Both the position numbers and the translations under genes were made by a program. A stretch of 64,000 nt of DNA from Phytopythium helicoides. Its lineage: Eukaryota > Oomycota > Peronosporomycetes > Pythiales > Pythiaceae. Under the pieces are notes generated by a model, which had not been told where the DNA came from, did no database searches, and worked only from the letters and a program-made list of their open reading frames with translations. This document shows, piece by piece, positions 1 through 11,332 of the stretch (within the stretch, counting starts at the first letter, position 1; every line of letters starts with the position of its first letter). The stretch covers positions 1 to 64,000 of the forward strand of contig JANFNE010000014.1 in assembly GCA_024867545.1 (NCBI GenBank), in the 5' to 3' direction.

Positions 1-355
1 GCGTCGGCGCCTTCTTCTGCCGCCGGCCAAACAGACTCTCGCCGCACCTGCGCATCGACGGGAAGCCCGTAGCCTCGCGCTTCACCGGCGCCAGGCGCGC
101 GCTGGCCGCGTCCAGTCGCACGACGTCGCGCTCCACCACGCGGCCGACGATCGGCGCGACCGTCGGCTCTTCCTGCTTCTCCTCGCTCTCCTGCGGCCCG
201 CGCTGAGCCTGCGAGCCTGAGACCGAGGCAGACGGGGCGCCGCGCCGCGAGACCTTGGCGGCTGGCTGCTCGCTGCGGCGCATGAACTGCTCCTGCTCGC
301 GCAGCAGCAGCGCGAGCTCCTCGTCCAGATCCATGGCCTGCTGCTTGCTGGCCAT
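1..355 (-). CDS. RPAP1-like protein, N-terminus only (runs off window edge)
   Basis: An ATG at 355 opens a frame that stays open to the window edge (118 codons visible). The first residues are MASKQQAMDLDEELALLLRE, followed by QEQFMRR and a low-complexity stretch. Further on comes IVGRVVERDVV, then ATGFPSMRR and a basic SLFGRRQKK segment. An acidic LLxxQExF start, an I-V-x-x-I/V-x-E-R-D motif, then a G-F-P motif is the order I remember for the N-terminal region of RNA polymerase II-associated protein 1 (RPAP1; IYO in plants), which helps assemble and import RNA polymerase II. The family call is an inference from short motifs; the large C-terminal part lies outside the window. The start is chosen because no in-frame ATG lies further upstream before the AT-richer intergenic sequence. 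Confidence 0.45.
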   Translation of the reverse strand, partial: MASKQQAMDLDEELALLLREQEQFMRRSEQPAAKVSRRGAPSASVSGSQAQRGPQESEEKQEEPTVAPIVGRVVERDVVRLDAASARLAPVKREATGFPSMRRCGESLFGRRQKKAPT

Positions 356-859
356 CGCGACGCGATCCAAAAATGCGCGTTTGTGCTCACGTTCTGCGTC
401 CCTCTGGGCCAATCAGAGCGGGTTTTGAATTGATTAGCCAATGGAAACGCTCTATTTTACTGCTATATACTCACGCTCTGCTTTTGACGTGGATGCTCGA
501 GCACCAAGGTGTCGTGGTGGCCATCCGTGTCAAGCATGATCGCCTCCATGCTCGCGTGCATCGTCTGCCGTGCTACTGTCCGATCTCTCGAGGCAGTGGC
601 GACGGTGGCCCAGGCCGTCTCGGCAGTCAGCACGACCCTGCCGCGTCTCTCGGTGCCGGTGAGTCAATGGCCAGCGTGGCGTCAAGACTGGTCGGACTGG
701 CGTCAGCGGTCGAATGAGCCCGTGAGCGCTACGTTGCTCGCTTGCGTTTCACGGAGTATCCTCCCGATCCATCGATGCGGTGCAAAGCTGGCCACAGCAC
801 GAGCGTGCAGGCCGAAGCGAAGGCAAAAGAGCAACGTGTAAAGATATCCGCGGTCGTCC

Positions 860-887
860 TGGTGCTCGACGCTCGAGTCGAGCACCA
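860..887. repeat. Perfect 11-bp inverted repeat with 6-nt loop
   Basis: TGGTGCTCGAC (860-870) is followed after GCTCGA by its exact reverse complement at 877-887. It lies in intergenic DNA about 500 bp upstream of the RPAP1-like start. It could be a binding site for a dimeric regulator or chance; no function is claimed. Confidence 0.6.
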
Positions 888-904
888 CCACTGGCCGCGT
901 CGTC

Positions 905-950
905 TTCTCCCTCTCTCCTCTCTCCTCTCTCCTCTCTCTCTCTCTCTCCT
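905..950. repeat. CT-rich microsatellite
   Basis: An uninterrupted pyrimidine run made of CT and CCT units. It is intergenic low-complexity DNA. Confidence 0.75.
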
Positions 951-1148
951 GCCTGCACCCCCTTCTGTCGTGCCATGCACTGCCGGGCCTACAGCCTCCG
1001 TCCATGCTGTCGACGCCCTCCGCCCGTGTAGTGTACAGCCCTGGCGCGCAGCCCGGGCCCCCAATCCGAGCCGCCTCCGTCCGCTCCCTCGCTTTGTCTA
1101 CTGTACACCGCTCCGTTTTCTTGCTGCTGCTCCTGTCGGGCCGGCCGC

Positions 1149-1794
1149 CTAGATGCCGAGGAAGTCCATGGCCGAGGCGAGCGCCTGCCGCGTGCGCACA
1201 GCCGCAGGCTTGACGTCCTTGGGGTTGACCATCGGGTCGTAGCCTCCGAGCTGCTGCGCGCGGCGCGCGGCCGACAGCTCCTGGTCGCGCTCGAGGCTGC
1301 GCACAATGTGCGCCTCGTGCTTGCGCTTCTCGCTCTCCTCGCGCCGCACCTGCTTCTCAATGTCGTACTTCTTCTGGTGCATGCGGTAGAGCTCCTTCTC
1401 GGCGCGGCGCAGGCGCTCCTCGATGATCGCGCGCCTCCGCGTCTCCTCCTCGCAGCGCTTCTCCCACAGCTCGCGCTGCTCCTCCAGCTCCTTCTTCTCG
1501 GCGCGCCAGCGCTTCTCGTCCTCGGCCTTTTGCGACTCGAGCGCGATGCGCTCCAGCGCCTCCTGCTCCAGCCTTTCCCCCCATCGTCAGCGGCTCCCGA
1601 CACCTTCCAGCCAAAAAACAACGCTATACGTATACACACCGGCGCTCCAGGTCCTCGTTCACATACTCGAGGTCGTTCTGCCGCCGCGCCTGCGCCTCCA
1701 CGAAGCGCTTGGCGTCCGCCAGCTCGTTCTGCAGCCGCTGGACCAACTGGCTGTCGTTGCGGTGCTCGCGCTCGAACAGCGGCACGCCCTCCAT
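1149..1794 (-). CDS. Small coiled-coil protein, uncharacterised
   Basis: Two exons, 1794-1640 and 1572-1149, joined across a 67-bp GT-AG intron (1573-1639), give 192 residues in a continuous frame. Almost the whole protein is charged heptad-type coiled coil rich in Glu, Arg, Lys and Leu, for example RLRRAEKELYRM and QKKYDIEKQVRREE. The C-terminus is less charged and ends MDFLGI. No enzymatic motif is visible and I do not recognise the family. The start is the first in-frame ATG. A further 5' exon is possible, because an intron-like stretch (GTGCGT...GGCCAG) precedes the ATG at about 1804-1858, but the frame upstream does not join cleanly. It is transcribed towards the RPAP1-like gene in the same orientation. 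Confidence 0.6.
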
Positions 1795-2305
1795 GTCCGT
1801 CTGGCCCCCCACGCGTTAGTATACACCTTCACACGCGCTAGTATACGCCACGCACCCGCAGCGGATTCCCCCAGGTGCTCGCCGTCGCCGTCCCCAGCAT
1901 GAGGCTTGGCCGCTGCTTTTCCGACTGGCGCGTCCGTCGAGCCTGTATTTTTGCCTCCGAGGGGAGGAGAAGCATACAAAAAACAAGTCAAATATACAAA
2001 CGGCGAGTCAGAGCAGCCCAGTGACACGTTGGAACGTTCTGGCGCGATGGACAGCTACGGTACGACTGCGTGCAGATTCGCTTTTGCTTTTTGGCAGCCT
2101 ACACTTTTGTTGTTGTTGTTGTTGTTGGAGCTGATGCGAGCAAAGTGACCGCGACATTCCGCGTAGAGAAGCGATGTGTCCTGAGGTGTCGAGAGCTTGC
2201 AGCGAAGTGATGTTATGCTAGGTGCATTTTCTGAAATCTCGCGTCTTCGCGCTGGGCCGACGAGAACGAAGTTGGCAACGACGACGCGCTTGATTTTTTT
2301 CTCGA
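1795..2305. other. Intergenic region with TTG repeat
   Basis: No gene is supported. A (TTG)n run lies at about 2107-2127. The stretch separates the coiled-coil gene's 5' end from the 3' end of the LRR/GCC2-GCC3 gene, so it should contain the promoter of the first and the polyadenylation region of the second. Confidence 0.5.
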
Positions 2306-5300
2306 TCACTCATGTGTCCAATCACACCATCCGATTCGTAACGCCCGCCGCGACGTCATCGACGCGACTGTCACGTCGACAAGTTGAAGCAGTCTGACTA
2401 GGTCTCCCACATTGGTGGCCAACGGCAGCGCGCCACTGCGTCGGCGTCCTCTTTGCGATTGGCCACTACTGTAGCGGGCAACAGAACGCTCCATCTCCAT
2501 CGAGGGACGGCGAGTATTCATCCACCCGCTCTCATGGAGGTCCACCTCCTGGCGGAGACCACAGTGTCGAAGCAGACACCTCTCCCTGTCAAACGTCAGC
2601 TCAGCGCTCCCATCTCCGATCGTGTAGAGCAAAATCGAATGACTCACCATCGCAGCGTACCTGGCGCCACCGAACATGCGTCCGTATGTCCGCACGGTCG
2701 CCAGCAGCACCGTGTCTTCGCTGCGTTGCAATGCTCGCCGATCGCCGTAACACGCAGCGCGAAGGCGGCGGTACACCTTCCATAGCAGCGCCAGTGCCAA
2801 CGCGGCGGTGATGAGGATGTGCTCGGCAAAGTCCGAGCATTCGCTTGTGAACCACGAGCACTTGGTGCATCGAGTCGAGCCCGCTCGCGAGTCCCAGCCG
2901 AACTTGCACTCTTCGCACGCTTCCATACCCGGCTCGTCGGAGAACGAGCCCTTCGGACACTTGTGGCAGCTTGTTACACCCGACTCGTTGCCAAAGAAGC
3001 CTGGCGAGCACAGCTCGCACGTTCTGTTAATCGAAGAGAAAAAGCTGCCTGGAGGACATGCAACGGCCCGAGTCGTCCGCCAGGCTTGGTCGTGACTCAA
3101 TAGCTTCGTTTGCACAAGCATCATCGGGATTGGTCGCTGCGATGAGTCGAAAAGACCGAGGTTCCTGCCCACTAGTGCACGAAATCCCTCGCTCGACACG
3201 GTTTCGGCGAGACCCTGCGAGTTGTTAGCTTGGATCTCGCTTGCCGGCTCACTGCTGTCGCTTTGTGAAATAAAGTTGAAAGTCTTCTGGATGCCTCCAA
3301 GCAAGCTCGAGATAGCGCCATCGCCTAGTGTTGGTTCCTCCTCCGGCTTCTTCTTCTTTGCGACGGCGGATAGTCGAAGTGCGCTCACGTTAGCAGCTCT
3401 GAATTGCTCCTTGAAAGAGTCAGAGTGCTGTTTCCCTCGGTTCGGAAGCTGGAGGGGCACCTTCTCGATGGCCAGGTCGATCGCAATGTTACTCAACCCT
3501 TCGACTAGACTCGCCCTCTCTGCACCAATGACGTGCACCTTGACATTTTCCACTGCGAACAGATCCAGTGCGAGGCGAACAGACTCAGCGGCCGCTTTTG
3601 CTGGACGAGTATTCGCAATGCTTGCGTTTGAGGAAGGGATTTCTCCAGTAGCATTCGTGTCAAAACGTTCGTGAAAGTCATCCAATGTCATGCCCACCAA
3701 CGTCATTTGTGCTCGTGGCCACTCGACGCGCTGGAGGATCTCGCCGATTCGGGGCTGCTCACAAGCTAAACCTCCCCCAAGGACAGCAAACGTCCCATCG
3801 GGACAAATCTCACACGAAGTCGAACCAGTGTGAGGTGAATATTGGCCCGCCGGACAGCGAGTAGACTCCCATGCGCCAGCTTTGCCAACAAAATACCCAG
3901 CTGGAGCGTCGATGCACTTTGTCATTCCGCTATCTGGCGCAAACGACCCAATCAGGCAACCGATGCATTCCTGTGCACCAGCGTTTGAAGCGTATGTTCC
4001 TCTTGGACAAGGGCGACAAGAGAGAAACTTGCCGCTGTTGTACGTCCCCGGTTGGCATTCCCGTACAGGTCGAGATTCAGCACCAGTCGCATCGAGATCG
4101 CTGAGGCTAGTGTACTCTCGTCCAGACGGGGCTGTCGGAAAGCATACTTGGCTGCCAAGCGTCTCGGTGGTAGTCCCTGGTGGGCACAAATCGCACTCGC
4201 TCGCTCCTTCTGTTGTTGAAAATGTCCCGGGCTCGCACGGCATACACGACTTGGTGACAGGGTCAATATAGCTCCCAGACTGGCAGCTGAGGCACTTGGA
4301 CATCCCTGGTAGACGAGCTACCATTCCGTCCGGGCATGGTATACACTTGGGTGAACCAGGCAGCTCTTGGTAAAATCCGCGAGCGCACGGAAGACACTCG
4401 GCAATCCCTGTATTGTTGGCATGAGCTGCCCATCGACTGAAAGTTCCGGGCGGGCACAACGAGCACTCGGCCGATCCTTCCATGTCGGTATAAGTACCAG
4501 GGTTGCATGCACTGCATGCTTCAGCACCTTCGTTAGCGGAGAAATGCCCAGCCGAGCATGGAACACAAGCATATTGTCCAGGTTTCGGATTAGCAGTTCC
4601 AGGTGGGCAGAGCTGGCAACTTGGTTCGCTGGGGCTGTTGGTATTTATGAACGATCCTGGTGGACATTGGCCACATCGGTCCATACCACGCGCCATCAAA
4701 TCTGCGAAGCGCTCGTCCCACATATATCGTGGAACTTCTTCCAGCACGGATGACACCGGAATCCAGCCTGTCGGACACGATAAGCACTGGTATCCTGTCG
4801 TCTCGTTGGAATATGTGCCGTACGGACACTGTGAACACATTGCTGAAGTGTTGATCGCTGCGATAAGTGGGTGGGGCTCAACAAAGAGATCCCTCGCCTC
4901 CCCATCGTGCCTAACTTCTTTTGAATCAATCATTCCAGACTTGAAAGTGTAGCCCCCACCACAAATACAGGATATGTTGGAGCTGGCCAATTCATCGGGA
5001 AGTGGGCACCACAGATTTCCGTTGCCAGCAAACATGCTGCTAGCTTTCAGACCCAGTTTTGCACTGCGTACCAAAAGTGTTCGCTAAGACATAGACCAAT
5101 CATCGAGAGTTGGGAGCGTACATTTGTGGAGGAAGATCAGGCACTCGTCCAGAGAAGTTGTTGTTGTTCACGGCCCTGAAATCAAAACTCCCACATCGAT
5201 GAATGGTGATGAACGCATATTCATAATTTCGAAGTAGACATACAAAACGTGTAGCGATGAAGCATTCCAGAACTCTGGTATCCGCCCAGAAAGAAAATTG

Positions 5301-6845
5301 TGGGAGATATCACTAGCTCCAAGTAAGAGTCCTGCAGCTCAGATGTGAAGAAAATATCAGCCAAATCGACGTACATGATCTCAATATGAGATTCTTCATC
5401 AGGGTCCGTTGGATTCTGTCTTCCCATGAAAGTAATTCGACGAGGAACAATGCCTGTGAAGTGATTGTGCGACAGATCCCTGTAAACGACCAATTCAATG
5501 AGATGAAGGATATCCGGGTTTACAGTTGTAAGAAAAGGAGCACCTACAACGTCACAAGATGGCGAAATGGAGGGAAATCTGGAATCCCTCCTTCAAGCTC
5601 GCAGTGACTAAGGTTTCTGCCATCCAGTCGAAGCAACTAAACAGTTAGTATCTGCCGTCTACAACAGCTTGCGACTTTACTTACAAATACTGCAGTAAAT
5701 CCGCCTGGAAAGAACGGACTGGCAGCTTCAAGCTGATTGGATTGTGTGCCAAGTTGCTGCATTTATGAAGTCGCTATCATGTCAGTTGCGTCTTTTTTCA
5801 ATAGATACTTTCCACGTACGCATGCCGAAGTCTCCTCATCGATCCAAAGATGGTAAGCGATGTCGCCGTCAAGTTGTTGTGCGATATATCGCTAAAGTCA
5901 TGAGGGCACACCGTGGTGTGAGATCGCCGATGTGAACACTATCGATATCCGGTATACTTACAGCACTTCGAGCCATTCGCAGCCGCTAAACGGCTTCTGT
6001 AAAGTACCAGTGAGCTGATTCTGGCTCAAGTTCAGAAACCGAAGCTCACTGAGCATGCCGTTGATCCAGGGAGGGAATGGCCCAGACATCATGTTGTTGG
6101 ATAGATCGCTGTGCCGTCCTCGTCAGCTCACAGCAAAGAAAGGAGATAGCTCGCCCGTACTTACAGCTGCTCTAGCGAGCGCATGGCGCCGAAGTTCAGC
6201 TCGTCCAATCGACAGCGCAACGCTTCTCCTGGCAAAAATCTGTTATTTCAAACTCAATTAGAAACCGGCAACAAGTAGTCTAGCACAGAGAAAATTTGCC
6301 CACATGTGCGTGATTGTAGTGGGGTCTGTATATGCCTCACACTTGATTCCCTCCCATGGCCAGAGAAACTTGACCGGTTGCCGAGGGTCAAATTGCCCGT
6401 CATGACTCCAGTTCCCCGGCAAAACGCGACCAGTGCACGGATGTGTGCGGACTCCGGGTGGGCACATGGTCAGTCTATCAGTGCCATTCGCAAATTTGTC
6501 TTCGTCGCCGACACACCAAGTCTGCAGTGCCCACGACTCACGCGTGCGGCACTTGCGATACAAATCCAGCAGCACTTGCATGTGATCTTCACCGACTAGA
6601 TATCTCTCGTCGACAGGCGTGAAGGAGCCGTTTGCTTCCCACCCAGGAAGACTCGCCTTGCCCGTTCGCATCTCCATGATCGCATCCTTGACGAGCTTGG
6701 CGACCTCCAGATTACTGTCGTCTGCGAGACGCTCGATGTCCGCGAACGGCGCCAGAAGCTGTGAGATGATTGAGTCGCCTGAGGCAGGAGCGTTCATGCC
6801 CAGCAACAGAAGCATCAATGACATTAAGCGAACAGTTGACATCAT
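2306..6845 (-). CDS. LRR + GCC2/GCC3 cysteine-rich membrane protein (multi-exon)
   Basis: The first exon (6845 to about 6270) starts MMSTVRLMSLMLLLLG, a clear signal peptide, and continues into an LRR-N-like region with WC and PWEGIKC motifs. Between about 6200 and 5080, short exons each carry about one leucine-rich repeat separated by introns of 45-90 bp. I could join F|LLRLDG (intron about 5657-5693), SLHV|LAVNNNNFSGRVP (donor GTATGT near 5250) and DLPPQ|IAKLGLKASS. The last exon is long (about 5070-2306) and holds many GCC2/GCC3 (ephrin-receptor-like) repeats of the form CxxCPxGTYS/C..CPPGTFS, then a hydrophobic helix after SDFAEH (ILITAALALALLW) and a basic tail. It is a predicted cell-surface protein with adhesion or receptor architecture; the ligand is unknown. 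The exon near 5310-5480 does not join in frame to its neighbour with obvious sites, so a missed intron, an assembly error or a frameshift is possible there. The tail after the helix (2306-2750) looks weakly conserved and may contain an unrecognised intron. Confidence 0.75.
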
Positions 6846-7024
6846 GACTTTCGCCAGTGTTATGGATCGTTTTGTGAGCGGCAAGGCGGAGGGTGTTTTG
6901 AAAAAGGATAAGAAGACGAGCCATGAACGGAGGATTCAACTTTCACGACGGTGTTGCACTCGATTATGCTGCTCTTCTTTTTGCGAGAAGAGCGATCTAT
7001 CATCAATTTGGGAAAGTACCTCGA

Positions 7025-9903
7025 TCACTGGTTGTCGTCGTTGTCGATCTGGTTGTTGGATCGCAAGGCATACGACTTGGGCTCTGGAGCTGGACGGGCG
7101 TGGAACACCATCGCTTCTTTGCGCATTCGCCGGATTTCCTCCTCTTCGAGGCGCTTGGCCTCCGCCTCCACACGCTTGCGGTATGCCTCCTCCATCTCAC
7201 GGCGTTCACGTTCAGCTGCGTCAAACGCAGCGCGTTCAGCAGCGCGGCGGTCTGACGCAAGCACTGGAGCTGCAAACGTCGTGAGTGGTTTTGCACTGGG
7301 CTTTGACGCGCGATCCGAGTCGCTGCCTGAGTCAGTCGAGAACACTGGCATTGGATTGGCGCGGAACTTTGCAGACTCCTTCAGTCGCTCTTCCTCTTCT
7401 CTCTTCTTTGCTTCGAAGCGCTCACGCGCCAGTTCGTGGTGTCGCTCTCCAGGCATCGCAAAGGGCTTGATCTCTGTTAAGGGTTTAATCGACCCCTCGA
7501 AGCGCGGAGGCGTCGTAGTGACACGCATCGGATTTGCCTTGAAGTCTCGCTTTCGCTCAAGTTCCTTTTGTTCCTCTTCAATCCGACGCCGGAATTGCTC
7601 CTGGTACTGGCGATGAAGTTGAATACTCTTAAGTGGAGGGGTTTCTGGAACCACCGGTCGTCGTGGACCTGCTGAAGCCGCGCGAGCCGAGCCAGCTGCA
7701 CGCTGCTGCTCCCGCTCTTGTCGCCTGCGCTCCATATCTCCCGCGCTTATACGGCTGGTTGTATGAGTCGACGGTTTGGAAGGGACTGCGCGGTCCAACG
7801 ACTTTGATGGAGACTGCAGCTTCGGTTCCAGGATTTTCTTGTTTAGCGGTCGGGCACGGAATTTTTTCGAAAGCTCTTCTTCGTCTTTGTCCGGCACATC
7901 AATCGGTCGGCGGTATGATGCTGCTGCCTGCGCTCGCCGACGAGTCTCCAGGCTTGGAGTCGCGGGCTACAGAAAATGATACGCGCATAGTTAGCAACTG
8001 TGAATCTTCATGAAGTGATGTTTTCCGCATACCTGAGTGAGTCCCCTGGATGCCGTCGCAGTTGGTGGCCGGCGAGGACGTTCAGCTTGATGTGGATCGG
8101 GCACAATGCCTCGTCGAGACGATCTTGTAGCAGTCTGGAGTTGTGGTGTGTGTGGGATCTGCCGAAGCGCATGTGAGAAAACTAGACTAATAAACACAAA
8201 CGATCGCTTATGAAACGTACCGTCGGATGAGGAGGTCCGTTGTGAAGGTTCGAGTGGGTTTTAGTGGCAGGATACTTGTATTCGCGAGAAAGTAGAGACT
8301 CAGGGGTGATCATGGCTGGCTTTTCAGCATCACCTTCAGTGCTTTCTGCATTCGATTCGATGCTTGCATCGCGGTGGGATCGCCGAGATCGGCCATCCAC
8401 GGACAAATGTGGCGATTGCGGAATCGTCAGCTGTTTGGTTGACCGCTGGAAAATGTTCACCGGAGGTCGATGAACTTTCGTCCGCTCGTGGAACTCACGG
8501 ATCTTCATTCGCTCCATCTGAAGGCGCAGTCGCTCTTCCTGGATTTTGAGCAGCTCACGACTCGTACTACTCATCCTAGAAATGTCAGTGGGATCACGAG
8601 GCTTCGTTTCAGCTTTTCGGCTAGTGCGAAGCTTCGGGCTGTGTGGCTTCGTCACCCGGTGCGGCTTGTCTTGAACTGGGAAGTCTTCCATGTACGTCTC
8701 TTCTCGCAGCCGCTGCTCAGCTTGCAATCGCCGGATATATGATTCAGTTGGCTGCAACAGAGATGAGGACACACTAGAGTGGGTATTGTACGATCCAGTC
8801 GACCGAGGCGGTTGATGATAGCTCGCTGCGCCGAAATGCATGTTTGGCTGAGAGCGAGGCTGCTGGAAGTGATGGCTTGCATGTCGAGGTGAGATAGAGC
8901 CTTGCGAGGAATGAATTGACCCCCGGCTAGCATCAATGTCGCGCATCCGATACGAAGTCGCTGAGGACTGAGATGACGATGCGTAGTGCTCCAGCACTTC
9001 TTCGAGAGTCTCTGGCGCACCCTCCGACAATAGGCTCCGCGACAGGATCGATGCAACCGATTCAGCGTCTTCTTCTTCGTACTCGGCGGCGGAAGCAATT
9101 GCCTGAGCAGTAAGCGGTGTAGGACGACCTTCCACATCAGCCATGATGACGCTGGTGTTCATTTCCACCGTGCCCTCTGATCCAGCGTCGCTCATGTGTT
9201 CATCGACGTCCTGCTCGTGTTGGACCTGGTTATCTTCCGGGTGGAACGGGACAGGAGAGAGAGCGGCAGGCTTGGTCTCCGACTCGTCCATCTCAGCGTC
9301 CACAGAGGTGTTGTTGCCGGCATCTCCATTCTGAGGCTTGCCAAAAGTGGGCGGTGCAACATGGATAGAAGCAGCAGCCTGGTTGCCAAGGCTCGGCACC
9401 GCCTGCGAGAAGGCTCCAAAGCTGGGCACGGCCTGCGAGAACGCGCTCGTCGCGGCATCTCGCGGCCTCGCAGGCGCACTGCGAGCCTCGTCCGCTCCAC
9501 TTGGCATCCCCGAGTAGCTGCTCATGAGCGACCTGGCCAGCGGCTCCTCTGCCACCTGCTGGTCGTGGTCGCTCTTGACCTCCACCGGCGCGTGCGGGAC
9601 CTCCGAGGGCGGAGAGGCCACCGTCGTGGCCGCCGACGGCGCCGGAGAGGAGAAGTAGCCATCCGCGTTGTTGACGTAGCGCCGCTCGAGCGCCGGGTTG
9701 GCCAGGTCGTAGTAGGCCGGCGCGTCGAAGACGAACTCGTCGTCCTCGGCGGGTGGCGGCGCGTCCGCCTCGTCCTCCGACTCGGTTGGCGCGTCGCTCT
9801 CGCTGTCGCTGTAGCCGATGGCCACGCCTGCAGGCCGCGGCGGCGCCGACAGCCGGCCCGTCATGGGGTTCGCCTCCACCAGCAGCGACAGCGGCGTCGC
9901 CAT
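7025..9903 (-). CDS. TPX2-like spindle assembly protein
   Basis: Three exons (9903-8221, 8158-8033, 7966-7025) with GT-AG introns join in frame to 916 residues. Near the N-terminus, after an acidic patch, is FVFDAPAYYDL, the counterpart of the YEFDAPxYFDF motif that opens plant TPX2 proteins. The C-terminal exon has repeated TPX2-type blocks: KKFRARPLNKKILE, DFKANPMRV, KFRANPMPV and FHARPAP, separated by charged helical stretches such as EEEIRRMRKEAM. TPX2 binds microtubules, activates Aurora kinase and nucleates the spindle under Ran control. The long Ser/Pro/Gln-rich middle (residues about 60-560) is low complexity. It is transcribed away from the pyrophosphatase gene, sharing a 0.4-kb divergent intergenic region. 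Confidence 0.75.
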
Positions 9904-10285
9904 GGGATCCGCACTTTCTCGACTGCCACCTCACGCTGCCACGCCCCCTGTGTCCTTTGTATGTCGCCGGCGGGAGAAGCGGCCATACTGGGGCCAAGAG
10001 CGGGAGGGACTCTCTTGGATCCAGTATAGTCAAGCGCGTTCAAACGGCAGCGAGCGATCGTTTAACTTGATACCATTGTTTTATTCACTGTATGCATTTA
10101 CAGATCGTATTGACCTTGTCTATTGTATGTATATGTTCGTGTATATGTAGCTTATATGAACGACTAAACTATTTATAGAGGTATGTGTCTTTGATTTGAC
10201 TACCAGGTCTCATCCCACTGCAGTCCCGGAAGTCAAAAGCGCGAACTTCATGTTGGTCAAGTGCACTCCCGATTGTGCGGCCAAG
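9904..10285. promoter_or_regulatory. Divergent intergenic region, TPX2-like / pyrophosphatase
   Basis: 382 bp between two divergent ATGs, AT-rich around 10060-10190. At 10194-10240 it contains TTTGACTACCAGGTC and CCCGGAAGTCAAAA, the same short words that occur at the ends of the repeat near 14.2-14.5 kb. That suggests a remnant of the same element family. No TATA box is evident. Confidence 0.45.
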
Positions 10286-11172
10286 ATGCTCCAGCTCCTG
10301 CGGCCGCGCGCGCGCGGCGCCTCCAGCCGCCTCCTGGTGCGTCGTCAACGCTAATGTGTGTGTGCGTCCGCGCTCTGCTGCACTAAACCGAGCCGCTTGC
10401 GCAGCACACGGTGCGGCGCGTGGGCGAGCCGGGCACCACGGCGTGCCGCTACTTTTTCTACGACGAGCTGGGCCGCAAGCAGTCGCCGTGGCACCACATC
10501 CCGCTGCTGTCGCCCGCGCTCGACGACTCGCTGGCGCACCCGCACCAATCGGGCTCCAGCATCTTCCAGTTCGTGAACGAGATCCCGCGCGGCACGCGCG
10601 AGAAGATGGAGATCGCGGGCGAGGAGGAGTTCAACCCCATCAAGCAGGACGTCAAGAAGGGCCTCCCGCGGCTCTACCACAGCGCCTCGCTCGTCAACTA
10701 CGGATGCCTGCCGCAGACGTGGGAGGACCCGAACCACGTCGACGACAACACCAAGCACGGCGGAGACAACGACCCCATCGACGTGTGCGAGATCGGACGC
10801 TATGTGGCGTCCGTGGGCGAGGTCTACCCCGTCAAGGTGCTCGGCGTGCTCGGCATGATCGACAGCGGAGAGACGGACTGGAAGGTCATCGCTATCAACA
10901 TGAAGGACCCGCTGGCCGAGCACGTCAACGACATTGAGGACCTCGCCAAGACGGAGCTGCACGACGCCGTTGCGCAGATCCACCGCTGGTTCCGAGACTA
11001 CAAGATCCCGGACGGCAAGCCGCCCAGCGAATTTGCGTTCGGCGGCCGCGCCATGCCGCGCGACTTTGCGGTCGAGGTCATCCAGCAGACCCACGAGAGC
11101 TGGAAGCAGCTCGTGGGCGACGAGCTGTCGCGCCCCACCAAGCTTTGGACGTCTAACCAGCCCATCATGTAG
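10286..11172 (+). CDS. Soluble inorganic pyrophosphatase, family I, probably mitochondrial
   Basis: Exon 1 (10286-10336) encodes MLQLLRPRARGASSRLL, an Arg/Leu-rich leader that looks like a mitochondrial presequence. A 68-bp intron (GTGCGT...GCGCAG) leads to exon 2 (10405-11172); total 272 residues. The family I signature DNDPIDVCEIG supplies the Mg-binding aspartates. EIPRGTREKMEIA and the late AINMKDPLAEHVND block match eukaryotic enzymes such as yeast Ipp1/Ppa2. The reaction is diphosphate to two phosphates, which pulls biosynthetic reactions forward. The leader could also direct it to another compartment; the mitochondrial call is inference. It lies tail-to-tail with the FHA/RING-CH gene 160 bp downstream. 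Confidence 0.9.
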
Positions 11173-11332
11173 GTGCTTCACAACATCTACCATTTTCCTT
11201 TGGAAGCAAACAGACTCCTTCATTTTGGCAAATACCAAAGCGAGTAAGCAAGCAAACTACCAATCAATCTAGTCGGACTCGATGTGCAGGAAACTAGGCA
11301 ATGCGGGAAAGCAAAACACACGAACTGTTAAC

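Larger units (their letters stand above)
356..1148. other. Intergenic region with CT microsatellite and hairpin
   Basis: No gene is supported here. Open frames on both strands are short and overlap one another. The stretch holds a perfect inverted repeat at 860-887 and a (CT)n-rich run at about 905-950, both listed separately. It lies upstream of the RPAP1-like gene and downstream of the coiled-coil gene that ends at 1149, so it probably carries the promoter of the former and the 3' end of the latter. Confidence 0.5.

Noticed and set aside
989..1639. Minus-strand 216-codon frame overlapping the small coiled-coil gene
   Set aside because: Arg/Ser/Ala-rich out-of-frame translation that crosses the intron; the neighbouring frame gives a coherent coiled coil with splice sites.
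4367..4952. Plus-strand open frames opposite the GCC2/GCC3 exon
   Set aside because: Antisense shadows; cysteine-repeat periodicity is only on the minus strand.
6951..7616. Plus-strand open frame antisense to the TPX2-like gene
   Set aside because: Ser/Arg-rich shadow translation; the minus-strand frame has clear TPX2 motifs and spliced continuity.
10275..10937. Alternative plus-strand frame of 220 codons over the pyrophosphatase
   Set aside because: Ala/Arg-rich out-of-frame translation that bridges the first intron; the DNDPIDVCEIG frame is the real one.
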